In this document: in pieces, positions 10,544-23,075 of the stretch
Position numbering within the stretch: the stretch's first letter is position 1
How the letters are laid out: every line of letters begins with the position of its first letter
NCBI GenBank assembly: GCA_010645155.1
Contig: CM021317.1
Location: 5,655,123 to 5,719,122, forward strand
DNA from: Tigriopus japonicus
Taxonomy: Eukaryota; Arthropoda; Copepoda; Harpacticoida; Harpacticidae
DNA: 64,000 bases
Direction of reading: 5' to 3'
Notes under the pieces: generated by a model
Told to the model about the DNA's origin: nothing
Seen by the model: only the letters and a program-made list of their open reading frames with translations
The model's database searches: none
Translations under genes and position numbers: made by a program

Positions 10544-13500
10544 ATGGCTGCAAGTGTTCCCGTTCGGAGCCTAAACCCGCACTTGATGTGCGCTCTGTGC
10601 AGTGGATATTTCATCGATCCGGTCACTATCACAGAATGTCTTCATTCGTGTAAGTATCGTTATTCGCGGTTGGGAAGTCGAATCGAGGAGCTAGGTCGCT
10701 TGTTAATCGCCCAACGTAGAGATGAAGTCATGGTGTTGCTTTTAGAGATTGCGATAGGAAGGCTACATTGGCAAAATGTAGAGATTTTTGTCGTATTTGC
10801 AGAAAGGGATCAAATTACATTGTCCGAGCGATATTTTGATAGAATAGCTGAGCAAGAAGGCCAAAGTAAAAGCGTTTTAGAGCTCTTTTGCTTGAGCCAG
10901 TAAATCTTTCTGCAGCTTATGTGAAAGCCTTAGTTTAGATGTAGGATTACAAAGTTGTTTTGGTTGCCAGGCACATATTTGTGTTTCAAAGTTGTATTGT
11001 ACAAAGTGAAACAATTGATTACTTATCACATGTGGTTTTAATACCCCCAGGGTGGAATTAGTAGCCATGTTGTATTATGGTATTGGGACACAAGTGATTG
11101 AAGTTTTGTCTTTGATCCAAAACTATATATATTTTGCGTTTTTAGCAGAAAAAAACTAAAGCTAGAGCACGCATTTTCCAATATCTTTAATCATAGTTCG
11201 AGACAAGAAATGCGAAAGCAAAAATGTCGTTAATTTTCCAACTATTATTTTTTTCTGTTTACGCGAATTTGGTTTACAATGTCCATCATGTCTTTGTGAG
11301 TGTTGCTCAGGGTTTAAAGCTGGAAAATTTCTTAAACTCGTGAAAAGTTTGATAACATTTACCGGGTATAGAAGTTGTAACGAAAGACTGCCTTAGTTTT
11401 TGTGAAATCAATTGAACAAAACAATCAGTCTTCGTACTTCAATTGTCTATTCACAAAATAAAATAAAAGTTTAACTATACCACACACAAAATGAAAAAAG
11501 GCATAGGGTTCAGAGGCTAGTTTTTTAGACGCAAAGATCGATCTCAAGATCGGACTTACAGTACTGTAGTACGATCTTGAGATCGATCTTTTGCGTCTAA
11601 AAAACTAGCCTCAGTTCTTTTGATAAATCAAAATGCGGGAAAGCAAAATGAGCTACCATGGTTAACGCCTTAGTTGTCCTCAGAGAGAAGCTTGTAACTC
11701 CTAGAGTGGTAACTTGTGAGTTACCAAGTACCATGCATATTACGTCCATGGTTGCTTTCTCCGTGTCCATTAAACTCTGAAGGGATTTCAGTTGCCATTG
11801 GATGCTCAATCCAAAGATTAAATGCACCTTTCTTTAAACAGTCTGAGGTATTCAAGGCTTGCTAATAGTTTTGGGTTAAAACCCTGTTTACAGCTCCCCC
11901 AACTAGGGATCTTTATTGTGGTGGAACAAACCATGACAGATGATCTTTCCGCAGCCACTCAAGTTTATAAGTTTCAAAGAGTGAAAGAGTAGGAGTTATT
12001 GATTTACAACTATGTATCATATTTGAGCGATTATTTAGGATTTCAAATTGATTTTGAGTTCTTCGAATTTTACGAGAATGGTGAAAAACGCGAAAAACAT
12101 GTTGAATGTTGAAACGTTGTAGGGAAGATGGTGTAGCGAAGTTGACAATCGCGCGACCTCATGGATTCATGGGTTTGATCCCAGGTCTTCACCCCCACCC
12201 TATCGTTCTAGTGGATAATTCCGCCTCGAATGGCGCCTCCAGAACCCAGAATGGGCCAAAGCCAAATTTGGGATGGTTTTTTCGTTGGAACATTTTGTTT
12301 AAAAAGAAGCTACTAACGTAAATTTTAGAAACCTACGTAAAGGGTAAAGCAAAGTTTCTAAACAGATCTTTGGGGATATTTTACAAAATTTGGATCAAGT
12401 TTTGTTTAGTGTATTTGTGCTAGCAATATCGGGTGTGCTGCATACTCAGAATGAGAACCTTGTCAGCCAATAAGGTATTTTTTAAAAAATCAATTGACGG
12501 ATCGAGTGAACCGTCTACTATTAACGAAAATAAGGTAAATAAATGGATTGAATGAAAAACGAACGAAAGCTCAAATTTATTTTCGCCCTGATTTTTAATG
12601 CCTTATCTCATGCCTGCCATCTTGTGCATGCTTAAACAAGGGTGGTTCAATCACTTATTGAAACCCTCACGATCTAATTCATTTTATATTTTCATAATAT
12701 TAAAATTTTATAAATTTCACTCAAACCATTGTTAATTATCTTTGTGTCAGATATAGAGCATCAGAATGCATTATTGACCAATCGTGCAATCAAATCTGGT
12801 TTTAAGAACATTTTTGGTATGAAGCAAAATATTTCTGATTTCAATTGCTATATACTGATTCTACATTCTGTTCAGTAGGAAACGTATGGTTATGTTAAGA
12901 GATATCCTTGTATATATCATCCTTAAACCCAGCTTTGGCTGCATGTCGGTAGAATTAATGTAGTAAGAAGCCAAATATTCCAATCTTATTCATGGTTCAT
13001 TTTTCAAGGGAAGATCATTTTTTAAGAGCTCATGAAGCAGAAGTCTAACGGTATCAAAACACCAATTTCAGAGCCAACTTGTCTTCAAAGACAAAGAATA
13101 TGAAGCTGATAGGGGAGTCAAATTTCAACTGCACCTACTTTGAAATTTTATGACCCTCTACACTTTAATGTATAATGCTAGCAAGATTTGTTACTTCCTC
13201 TATAAGATGTATTCATGATGGTGATATAACTTTGCTTAATTTATAAAGATCGATTCTGGTCGTAAAAAAAGCTGCTAAAGGAATGAAAGCTTGATGGACC
13301 GATTGGAAATATGGAGAGGTCTTCCTCTCCTCCTAAGCTTGCCTTCAGTTAAACCATAAGCATGTCTGAATTCATTTTGGTGTGAAAAATTTTAGCCTGT
13401 TCCAAACTAGGTCCATTTAAGATGTCCAATTAATCTAAGATTTTTTTCTCCTTTTTTTAGTTTGCAAATCATGCATCATCAAATACTTGGACTTGAACAA

Positions 13501-16500
13501 AAAATGTCCAATATGTGACCTGCATATTCACAAGACCCGTCCCCTCCTCAACATAAGGTAAGTGATTTTAGTCACGAGTAGAGCAGCACGGCCAAAAAGA
13601 TAACAGTAATGTTGATTACCTCCATAAAACATGATTCTCAGGGTAGCTACGTCCAGCACCCTTTAAATTGAAGTGGTAGTAAAAAGTTTGACAAAAAGGT
13701 ACTTCTAAATCAAAACAACATGAAAAGTACTGATTTCTTAACTAAAAATGAAATGTATTTGATGTTTGAGATGGACCCACTTCTGGTGGAAGCTTGACCG
13801 AAGTGCAAAAATCAATTCATTATGAGCCAACCGGGTTCGATGAGTCAGCATTCATTAGACAATTGTTGCCTTTTATCTAAAAGGTTCTTTATTTCACATA
13901 TCAGATTAGGCGGTAAAATTGCAATGAACTGTATTTGTGTTGCATTGAATGAAAAAATGGTTGTCACCAATTAACTCAAGAATTGAAGTTCCTTACATTA
14001 ACTTTGCCGTTACAGATTGTTGAATTGAAGATTTCAAAAACCAACTTTAAATGCTGATTAGTTGTAGATGCATCACTCTATAGGCAAAGTCACGCGTAGA
14101 CGGAGCATTGAAAACCTATTACATCTTTTGAAAGTTAAAAAGTTGAATCTTTTTGAACGCGTCAAGTTTTGACTTGATCAGCATCATTATTGCATTCTTT
14201 TAGAATTATGGAAGATCTTGGTGAGTTTGAAATAAATTTAACGTTGACAAATAAGTTGCAAAGAAAGGTTATAGCACAACTTGCAGGAAATGCACAAGCC
14301 GTTTTAAGGAACCAGGCGAGTGCGTAAAGAATGTGTGGCCATATTTGAAAAATAAAGATAATAATAAATGACCTCAATGACATCAAATGAAATTTCGAAT
14401 TGTAATTCAGACACTTTCCATCAAATCCGATCCTTAAAAACAAACTCATTGACTGATAAATATTTACAGGGTCCGTCCGATATTTGTTCGCAACTTGGGC
14501 TACTTGTGTCACATCTAGCGATGAGAAGAAATTGACAGTTTCTTTGTTTTTTGTATATTAGTTTGGGTTTTTAAAATGTTTGTTTGGGGTAAATTTATAT
14601 CATTTCCAAAAAGCAGTGTTGCAGTTTTGATTTGTTATGATTTGCCAGGATTTGTAAAACCGAGTGTCAAATGATCCTTTATGCCACAATTTTTAATGGT
14701 GTTGAAAGAATTGATTGGTACGAGAAATATATTTCATACAACTGGCACACTTGGTTTGACCTTAGAAAGTTTTGAAGACCTTTATTTACCCATGACCTTT
14801 TTCTACTTCTATGGGGCGTCACTTTTGACAACCCTGTTTTTGTGGAGATGAAAACAATCAACACCTGATTACTTCCTTTTCCGGTTTGTTTGTTTTTTAT
14901 TTGTATTTGTTTGGTATGCTGTTGTCTGCTTATTCTTCCTTGATATTTGTTTGTTTTCCACCAGTAGTCAAATCCCAAAAGCAGAAATTGGACCATTTTT
15001 TTTTCATTCGTTTTTTTCCAATTAATAGACAAAAATAACTGAGATCGAAAGATGGCTTGTTCAGTATTTGCAAAAAAATCAAAGGTTTGGAATTCACGGT
15101 GGGAAGGACAAAAGGTAGATTGTTGAAGGCCCTTGGAATTCATAAGATATTTTTGTAAAGCTATAAACTGAATTGAACATCTCGGAAAGCCTACAAAGCA
15201 ACTTTCAAGAGACCTGAACCTAAATAAACTATTGAATTAGCATGTCAAACCGCAAAAATATAAACAATCATTGCAACAAATCCATAAGAGTAATTTTTGG
15301 AAATATTTGCCATTCTCAATCTCAAAGGATTATCAATTTTTTCTGGTTAAGGACCTTTGTTAATATGCACAAAATTTTAAGAAAAGTCTTTCTAGGGGTA
15401 AAGAAGAGGATCCTCATACATTAAAACTTGGATCATCTTGCCAGAACGCCCTTACCGTTTACTTTAAGACTAGATTTTTATATTCATAATAGTAGTCACC
15501 TACTAATCAGACTCAGGTTTTACCTTGCACACAAACACCTTTTAACTAAGGCAAATTTGCTCATTACCAGTTCCGAATTCTTAGCGAGGTCTTTTGTTTT
15601 TTTCAAGGAGAAACGAGCAATCAATTATTTGATTGTTGCCATTCTGCTCGGAATCCACCTTTGGGACGTCATCCCAGCCTTCTAAAGTTTCGATACAAAT
15701 ACCAAACGCACCCTGTATGCTGAAAGTAACATTACTCGTGCTAAAATTTGTAATCTAATGTTATTCTTACCTGGGATCCGCAAAATAGGAGACTTTTTTC
15801 ATGATGAAAGTAAGAAATAACACTCGACGGCATCCATATCAAAAAATGTGTGTGGCTTTTTGAAAGCACCTTTACAAACTCACCGCTTGAGTAATTCTCA
15901 AAAGACGGAAAACATATTTCACTAACTGCTATTTCATTCAAGTAAATTAAAAGAACTCCAAAGCATATTCTTGAAGAAAACATCAATCCAAATCAAAAAT
16001 TTTCAAATGTTATCCCTCATGAAGGTATGAGATGGCCATTACAAGAGATATCACAACTGCCCTGTCACAAACATTTAAAGTGCTCAAATACAAAGCACCA
16101 TGAAAAAAAAGATGAAGAAAACATCAATCCAAATCATCTTTTTTTCATGGTGCTTTGTATTTGAGCGCTTTAAATGTTTGTGCATTTTGAATAATAGAAG
16201 TCATGCGTTCCAAAAGTGAAAGAAGAAACGTCATCATTTCAACTACTGCATTTCTGCAAAAAGATTTGTCTGTACTGTTAATTTGCTTCTGTTCTCTGGA
16301 CGTCTTGGGACTGAATGATATTTTTGTGCCTGTTCCCTCGTGGAAAGTTGTTGGAAGTGATCCATCTTGTTTATTACACCATTTTAAACTACCCAAGCTT
16401 GAAACAAAACTTAACTTTAGGCAGTTGTGATATCTCTTGTAATGGCCATCTCATACCTTCATGAGGGATAACATTTGAAAAAAACATGATCTGGAGCGTA

Positions 16501-19425
16501 GAATATATGAGGACATAATGTATGGATGGTCCAACCACACCTAATTTTGAAAAATTTCGAGTCCATCTCAATTTTCGTAATCGCTTCAAAGGGTATTGAT
16601 CAGTCAGAGCCACAGTAATGGGTTCCGTTTGTATTTTTAGGTCGGACAAAACTCTGCAAGAAATTGTCTACAAGTTGGTACCTGGGCTACATCAAGAGGA
16701 AATGAGACGCCGACAGCTGTTCTATGAGCAACACTCAGTCCGAGGTAAGTGCGTGTCTCTTTTTCTACGATGTAATGCCACCAACCATACCACCACCACC
16801 ACCAAATTGGTTGGTACACAGTGGCGGGCTTGTCTCGAGAAACATGCAGCCCGTTTTCAGCCAAATGACTTCTGCTCTATTTGGCTTCCTCGTACTTGAG
16901 ACTGTGTGCTCTTAGAATTTGTTAAATTCAGGATGCCAATTGGGGACCGTGTTCAGTTCGGTAATGAAGCATTAGTGCTAAAATAGCCATGTCAAATGTA
17001 ACGCGGCTTAGACTAGAGTTTTTGCACCCTTGCCCGTGTTTTCCATGAAAAATTCTCCCACGTAAAAATGAGAGTCGTAAGTCTTATGGTATTCAGTAGT
17101 TTGAGGACCAACAATCTAAATTTCAAACCCTCCCAAAATATCATCTCTCGTACTCTCGTCTTCCCTTATTCTTTTGAAGGAGGCGTCTTTCTAGAGAGAA
17201 AAAAGCGCTGCGAGACTCCGTTTTCAGTTTCTGCTCCGAATTCTCGCTTGAGTTGTTTGTGCTCAAAGAGAGAGAGAACGAGGAAAATGCGCCAGTCGAC
17301 GAATGAATCATTGAATGAATTGCAAATATGGGGTTGGATACAACTTGAGCTTGCTACTGACTTGGAAGAATGTTTTGGTGTTCTAATGTTGAATGGGTAC
17401 ATTTTCTTTCAGATGCTAACTATCAAGCCTTTAAAGAAGAGAAAGAGAAAATGTTCTTCAGCTCATTGGATAAGATGTCTTTGTCATTTGAGTATTACGA
17501 TCAAGATGTGGCCAATACACAATCTCAAAAGTAAGATACTGAAGGTTGGCTGAAGGAGCCAGAGTCCTCTTATTTCAAAGTTTTATTCCTTTATTTTTAG
17601 AGTTCGCAAGGGCACTTCGAACCGTCGATTTCTTCAATGCCCTGGCATGATGAAGATCAAACAGTTGAAAAAATTCGTCAGAATGAAATATGGGCTCTCA
17701 GAAGAGAATTTTGCCGTAAGAAGCTCATATCAGTCTTTTATGTTTACTGTTTCTGAATTTCATATCCAAACTTTACATTTTAGATTGATGTGATATACAA
17801 AAACGAACTGATACCCGAAGAATACACACTTATTGATGTAGCCTACTTGTATAATTGGAGAAAGGTAACAACAACATATTTCTTGTACCAAATATTGGTA
17901 TGATTTAAATTTAATACATTTCTTTCCTTAGGAAACACCAATGCAGTTTTACTACCGAGTCTTTAAAAAGAATATAGTTCACATGCGGAAACGAAAGCGG
18001 AAACATAGTAATGCCAATGATGTCACGTTAAACAGCAAGAAGTCGAATTCGGTAATGGATAACGTTACTGTTAATAAAAATGGGACGAAGGAGGCTTCCA
18101 AGGTGAACCCCACGCCCATTTCCAGTCCGAAGAAATCAACCGAGGTCATTGAGCTTTCTATTAATGTGTCCGCCAATGACGTAAAGCAAGTCGTTTCCGA
18201 GTTGAACAACAAAGATTCCAAAGATGAGCCCTTGGAGAAGAAGCGTTCACAGTTGTCTTCTTCGGATACCAGTAATCACAACGGTGACGATCCTCATGGC
18301 AAAAATTCGAACACACTCCATACTCGAACCATTTCTACTGGAGGAAACAGTATCTTATCGACAATAGTGCAAAATTTGGCACGCAAAAAGCTCGAAGATT
18401 CCCACAACGCTACACTCAAGAACAATTCCTCTTTAGTGAGCGGCTCTCAGAGCAAGCCAAATAATAGCATCAAAGATCCCATGAGCAAATCACCATTGAG
18501 TCAGAACCATGTTGTCAATGGCACTAAGAACCCTTCTTCCACACCCTCTACGGACAAGCCTTCAATTAAGACGATTGGCATTAAAGCAGATCGCGGAGGA
18601 ACGGGAAATGGCGGTGGAATCCATCATTTGAGTAAGAAAGGATTGGGCGATCGGTCTCTAATGAAGTTGGGATCAAGCAATGGCGATTCAATGGGAACCT
18701 TAATCATGAAAAGACCCATTTCGAAAGATTTCTCAGCCTCTTCAGTTGGAATGCCGACGTCAGGAATTCAAGTCAATAGCAAGGATCAACCTTCAGGCTT
18801 GAGCTTTAACACAAAAACTACTTTGACCAACGCAGCCGTGAACAAATCTACCACTCCTCAGTCTCTACCTCTAACTAGCAAACCAACTGCGTCGATTAGC
18901 AAAACTGTCATGGGCCCAACGGGGCTTCCCGTATTACAGATCACTTCTTCAGCAGCAAGATTGCCCACCAGTTTGGTGACTGTCCCTGTCAAAGCCAAAA
19001 CCACGTCCCTCAAATTCTCAGTGGGCACCAAACCGACCCATTCGCCATCTATTAGCTCAAGTATGTTGGGCCGGGTATTGCCTACCAATCCGGTGGGGCA
19101 CGTGGGTCCTGCTGTTAAGGAATTGATCTGGGGACAAAGCCCAACAGGATCCGTGTCTTTGGGATTGAACAAAGCCAAGATGACTCCCATGAGTAAGGCT
19201 TTGAACCAATCGCTTCGTCAGATCCCCAATCCATCCTTACTCACGAAACCCAAATCACCGGATCAGGTGCCGGTATCGAAACCAGCTTCATCTCCAGTAT
19301 CATCCTCAACCACGGGAGGAACAGGAACCACAGTGACATCAACTGCAACTTCGTCACCAGCAATGATTACCTCCAATGCGAATGTTTGTGTGGGTGGGTC
19401 CCGAGTGCTTGAGGCACAAAAGTAG
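10544..19425 (+). CDS. Psc: Polycomb group RING finger protein, Posterior sex combs / PCGF2-PCGF4 type
   Basis: Core subunit of Polycomb repressive complex 1; it pairs with Ring1/Sce for H2A ubiquitylation and chromatin compaction in the nucleus. Seven coding exons join in phase: 10544-10649, 13461-13557, 16641-16744, 17413-17530, 17601-17715, 17784-17864 and 17932-19425 (704 residues). The RING lies at about residues 16-55 ([20 protein letters not shown], then FCKSC, then CPICD). It is followed by [20 protein letters not shown] and KLVPGL, near-identical to BMI1. A RAWUL domain covers about 142-222 and ends [10 protein letters not shown], as in fly Psc. A basic RKRKRKH nuclear signal and a long Ser/Thr/Lys-rich low-complexity tail encoded by the last exon follow. 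The tail is longer than in BMI1 (326) but shorter than in fly Psc or Su(z)2. Introns 1 and 2 are 2.8 and 3.1 kb and carry palindromes. Confidence 0.93.
11513..11612. repeat. Near-perfect 100-bp palindrome in Psc intron 1
   Basis: The left arm GAGGCTAGTTTTTTAGACGC is repeated in reverse complement at the right end, and the arms remain complementary through GATCGATCTCAAGATCG to a central ACTTACAGTACTGTAGTACG region. About 45-49 bp per arm with a single A insertion. It could be a hairpin-type miniature element. Confidence 0.8.
12123..12191 (+). repeat. Possible tRNA-derived SINE head
   Basis: A TGGTGTAGCGAAGTTG segment resembles a pol III A box, and TGGGTTTGATCCCA about 35 bases downstream resembles a B box and forms a four-pair T-arm-like hairpin with a 6-nt loop. 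The acceptor ends (GGAAGAT / GTCTTC) are partly complementary. A complete tRNA fold is not present. Only one copy is seen in the window. Confidence 0.3.
15973..16481. repeat. Nested inverted repeats in Psc intron 2
   Basis: Outer arms at about 16000-16061 and 16420-16481 are reverse complements over about 60 bp, including GGCCATTACAAGAGATATCA and its complement. Inside lies a second inverted repeat, about 16066-16113 and 16137-16182 (ACAAAGCACCATG / CATGGTGCTTTGT), with one mismatch. The 23-bp loop of this inner hairpin (16114-16136) is an exact direct copy of 15973-15995. Confidence 0.8.
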
Positions 19426-22400
19426 AGATGGACACATGGCGTTTGGAAACTAATGATTGAACGTATTTATTTTCATGCCAAATCGTACAATATAGTATGA
19501 AAATTGAATATACTTTTAAACAAAAATGTTTTATCCCGACGTCTGTTGTGAGCAATTCCGTACTCAAGATTGGAAGTTTGCTTAAAAAAACCGTTCATTC
19601 CTTGCACGAATTTAAATAAGCTAACGATGTAATACGAGTAGACTAGCTTTTGAGAGTGGCAGTTTTGTGCGATAATGCGCACGTGTAACAATACAAGAGA
19701 CAAAATATTCACTAAGCAACAGTAAACGGAGTGTTTTTTATAACTGAGGCGATACTCCTGAAATTGGAGTTATGAGGACCGATTGAAATCTAAAACTTCA
19801 ATGCAACACTACCAATCTCACTTCAAAAACAAACTAAGATAATCCAAGATCGGGTCAACAATTAAATTCACATTGATGGCATCTATCTCTGATTTTTTCA
19901 TTCTAATCCGCAATGACTCATTCCTTGTGGAATAGCGCCCATGAAACTAAAATGCTTTAGCCAATCCAGCTTTATCATGGCAACCGAAACGGCAAAAGAT
20001 TGCGTCATCAAATTAGGTTGTAATAAGAAAACATAAGCTTTTTATTTGACCTCACTCTATTTGGATTCAATTTTCTGAAGGGATTTAAAAGAAACAGGCG
20101 TGTAAACCAAATCCATTACTTAGAAATGGTTGGATCAGAAGAAAATGTAGGAATCTTGGAAATATGCGGTAGATAACAATCCTCAAGATGTATTTCTTTA
20201 AGTCGGTTTGGCGTGAATCAAAGCCAAATTTGGTTGTATGAAAATCAGTCGTGAAAGCCTTGTTTTCAAAACTGACTCTTCACGAGACTTTTTTGTAGTT
20301 CTAATCTTCACTAAACGCTTAATTACTAGTCAAGACGAGTGTTTGGAAGATCACAAATGAGAAGAGGTTAACAGTAAGTTCAAAAATCCCCAGTTACATA
20401 TCATATGTTAAGTTAAGGTGTGTCCGTAGATGGTAACAAAGGGAAAATTTCTATTTGTTCAAGACAACAACCCATTACAAAATGTTGTCAATAGGTCGGC
20501 TTTTAACTGCACCAACACAAACAGCAATGTAAAGAAAACTAATGAAAACATGATTTTCTTCCACAATGCCCTCTAGTTATGGGTATGGACGGGTATATCA
20601 CGCTGGTGCTGGGGGCAAAGACATAGCTTCACCATTCAGCTGATTCTGACGAAAGTTTAATAACAAACCAGAGTACTTTTTCTTTGTACATTACATTGAG
20701 TTGCCAGTCACCCAAATGTGAGACATTAATTGGTACTTGTTTAAATTCCACTCCAATGATAAGTGTAAGTTTCTACATAACAGGTAAATACTTTAGACCC
20801 ATTTGCAACAAGCTTAAGGGTTCACCAAACTTCGCTATCAAATGAGCTAAATAGTTTGGATGTGTTTTCTTTAATAAAAAGGTTTCCTTCAACCAAGAGC
20901 TTTTGCTCCTACATGTACATGTTGAGAGACCTCTTAGCCGCGTCGGTTAGGCTTCCATAGATTTTGGCGACAAGTCTCCATATTGGGTCGCTACTTATGG
21001 GTTTCCAAAATGTTATAGCTTTAATTTGCTTTTTTCACACAATCATTCTTCCTCCCGAGATTTTGTGAACTAAATTCATAGTTTCGTTTGATTATTTAAT
21101 AATTGACTCTTTCACAGAAACATTGACAAGTCTACTGAATGTTTTTGCGCGTTTGATTTGATTTGTATTATGGCTTCCCTGGCATGTCTGATGCTCAAAA
21201 GAAAGTCTTGTTGGATAGCACGATATAATAGTGAGTCTCTATGGTTCTAAGGTTTTTGTAAAATACACAGCACAGCATTTTACTGTCTTCTTGAATCATC
21301 CTACTGACAGGAAATTAATTTCCCTCATTTTGCCTACTACTACTTCTACGTTTTTTCATTTTGTGTAAGGAATAGAGTTATAAAAAGCACCCTTTTGAAT
21401 ACACGCTTTTAATACTGCCAATGGGATAAATTTTGGTGCAGATAAAAATACTAAACGCGAGGTAAAGGGCAATTTATTCATTTTTCTGTCTTGGAGCAAA
21501 CGAGTAATGTATGATAAGTAGGGGCCGGAAATATTTTTTCAAAGATGTTTATCCTCGACTTTTTAAATATTTTGGCTGTTTCAAGGAAAAAAAAATATTC
21601 TCTCGAATATTTGAGTCAGAAAAAATATTTCAGGCAAAATTGAGGAAAATAAATGAATGGCCAATGCTCAAGAAGGCTAACCCAAAATGAACCCAAAATA
21701 CAAAAATCTGCCATCTACAAAATGGCATTTATACCGGGATTAGACATTCACAACCAAAACTACTGCCATACACGAAAAAATTGCACCATGTATTGAGGCA
21801 AATTGAAAATTGTATTATTATATCAATTACAAAACCCGTTCTTCACGCCTCCAAAAAAAAAGAAAGCCTCATGTAAATTTGACAGGTGCACAAAAATATC
21901 ACAATTTGGGTGAAATGAATACTTGAAGTTAAAAATGTTTCGAATAAGGATAGTTTCCTTATGAGCATGAAGCCATGGATTGAGTACTGGCAATGCTAAA
22001 TGTCCTATCATTGATTTTTCTTTATGAAGTAAACAAGATGTCTCTCCATTGCGTATTGGCTTGAATTTCGCTATAAGATATCTTATAAAAGCGTGCTCTG
22101 TCTCTCTCAATTTTAATTGAGTATTTCTTCACTACGTTGTAACGGACTATTAAAGGAAAATCGACTAAATTCTTGTTTGACAAAATTGCTTACTTGCATG
22201 TTTCGCAGAATGTATTTCATTTTCTTTGGTTCAAATGAATAACCTCATTTTCTACTCAAATCTCACGCTCGATTGAAAATTGCATAACTGATCAGAACGT
22301 CCACCAACAAAATAAGGTTCTGATATCATTCGAAACTTATCCTAAACAAATTCCTTATTAGTTATTTAAGATTTCATGGTTAAGTCGATTCAATACGGTC

Positions 22401-23075
22401 TAATTCTCAGAATAAACCGTGCTATTGAACGAATTCCGCTTGTTCGAATAACGCAAGCTCCGCCATTCTCCAGATTTTGCAAGACCTTTTACCAATAGTC
22501 CATCCAAATCATTTTCGCAACCTTCACTCATGAAGACACTAGTTAAGTGTGAGTCCAAAGCCCCAAATAACGCCGTCCGTTCATGATTATCTCCTTTCTT
22601 TCTTTCAATCCTTCCTTCTAACAAATCTGCTCCGAATTCTCGTCCGTTCATCCGCCCGATCTCCTACAACAATCAGCCAACAGCCACAGCCACAGGAACA
22701 GATAAAGCAAATCGAGGGGGGAAGGGAGGTGAATTGGCTGCCTTCAAGATTGTAACGCGATGGCTTTGGCGTCCCTTCATGGCTTGCTTTAGAAAAACGA
22801 GCAGATGAGTGAGTGTGAGAGACTGAGAGAAATATCAAGGAGACTCACTCACTTCTCGCCTAGCTACAATCCCGCGCAAAATTGTCGTCTGGGTGTGTTC
22901 CAAAGCATAGTACAACAAGCGTCACTACAACAACACTCTTTTTTCTTTAAGTTGTCAACTTGAGCATACTCTAGCGTTTCTTTTTGTTCAGATTGGATGC
23001 TGTAATTCATAGTTTCAGTCATAAGGTACAATATAATGCAATGTGCCATGTCAATGTGGACTATGTGCATGAGTT
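19426..23075. other. Long AT-rich intergenic spacer between convergent genes
   Basis: Separates the 3' ends of Psc (plus) and thin (minus). No open frame in it shows protein-like composition, and I see no inverted-repeat element. It likely contains both 3' untranslated regions. Confidence 0.35.

Noticed and set aside
14679..15143. 154-codon minus-strand frame in Psc intron 2
   Set aside because: Low-complexity AT-driven composition, no recognisable features.
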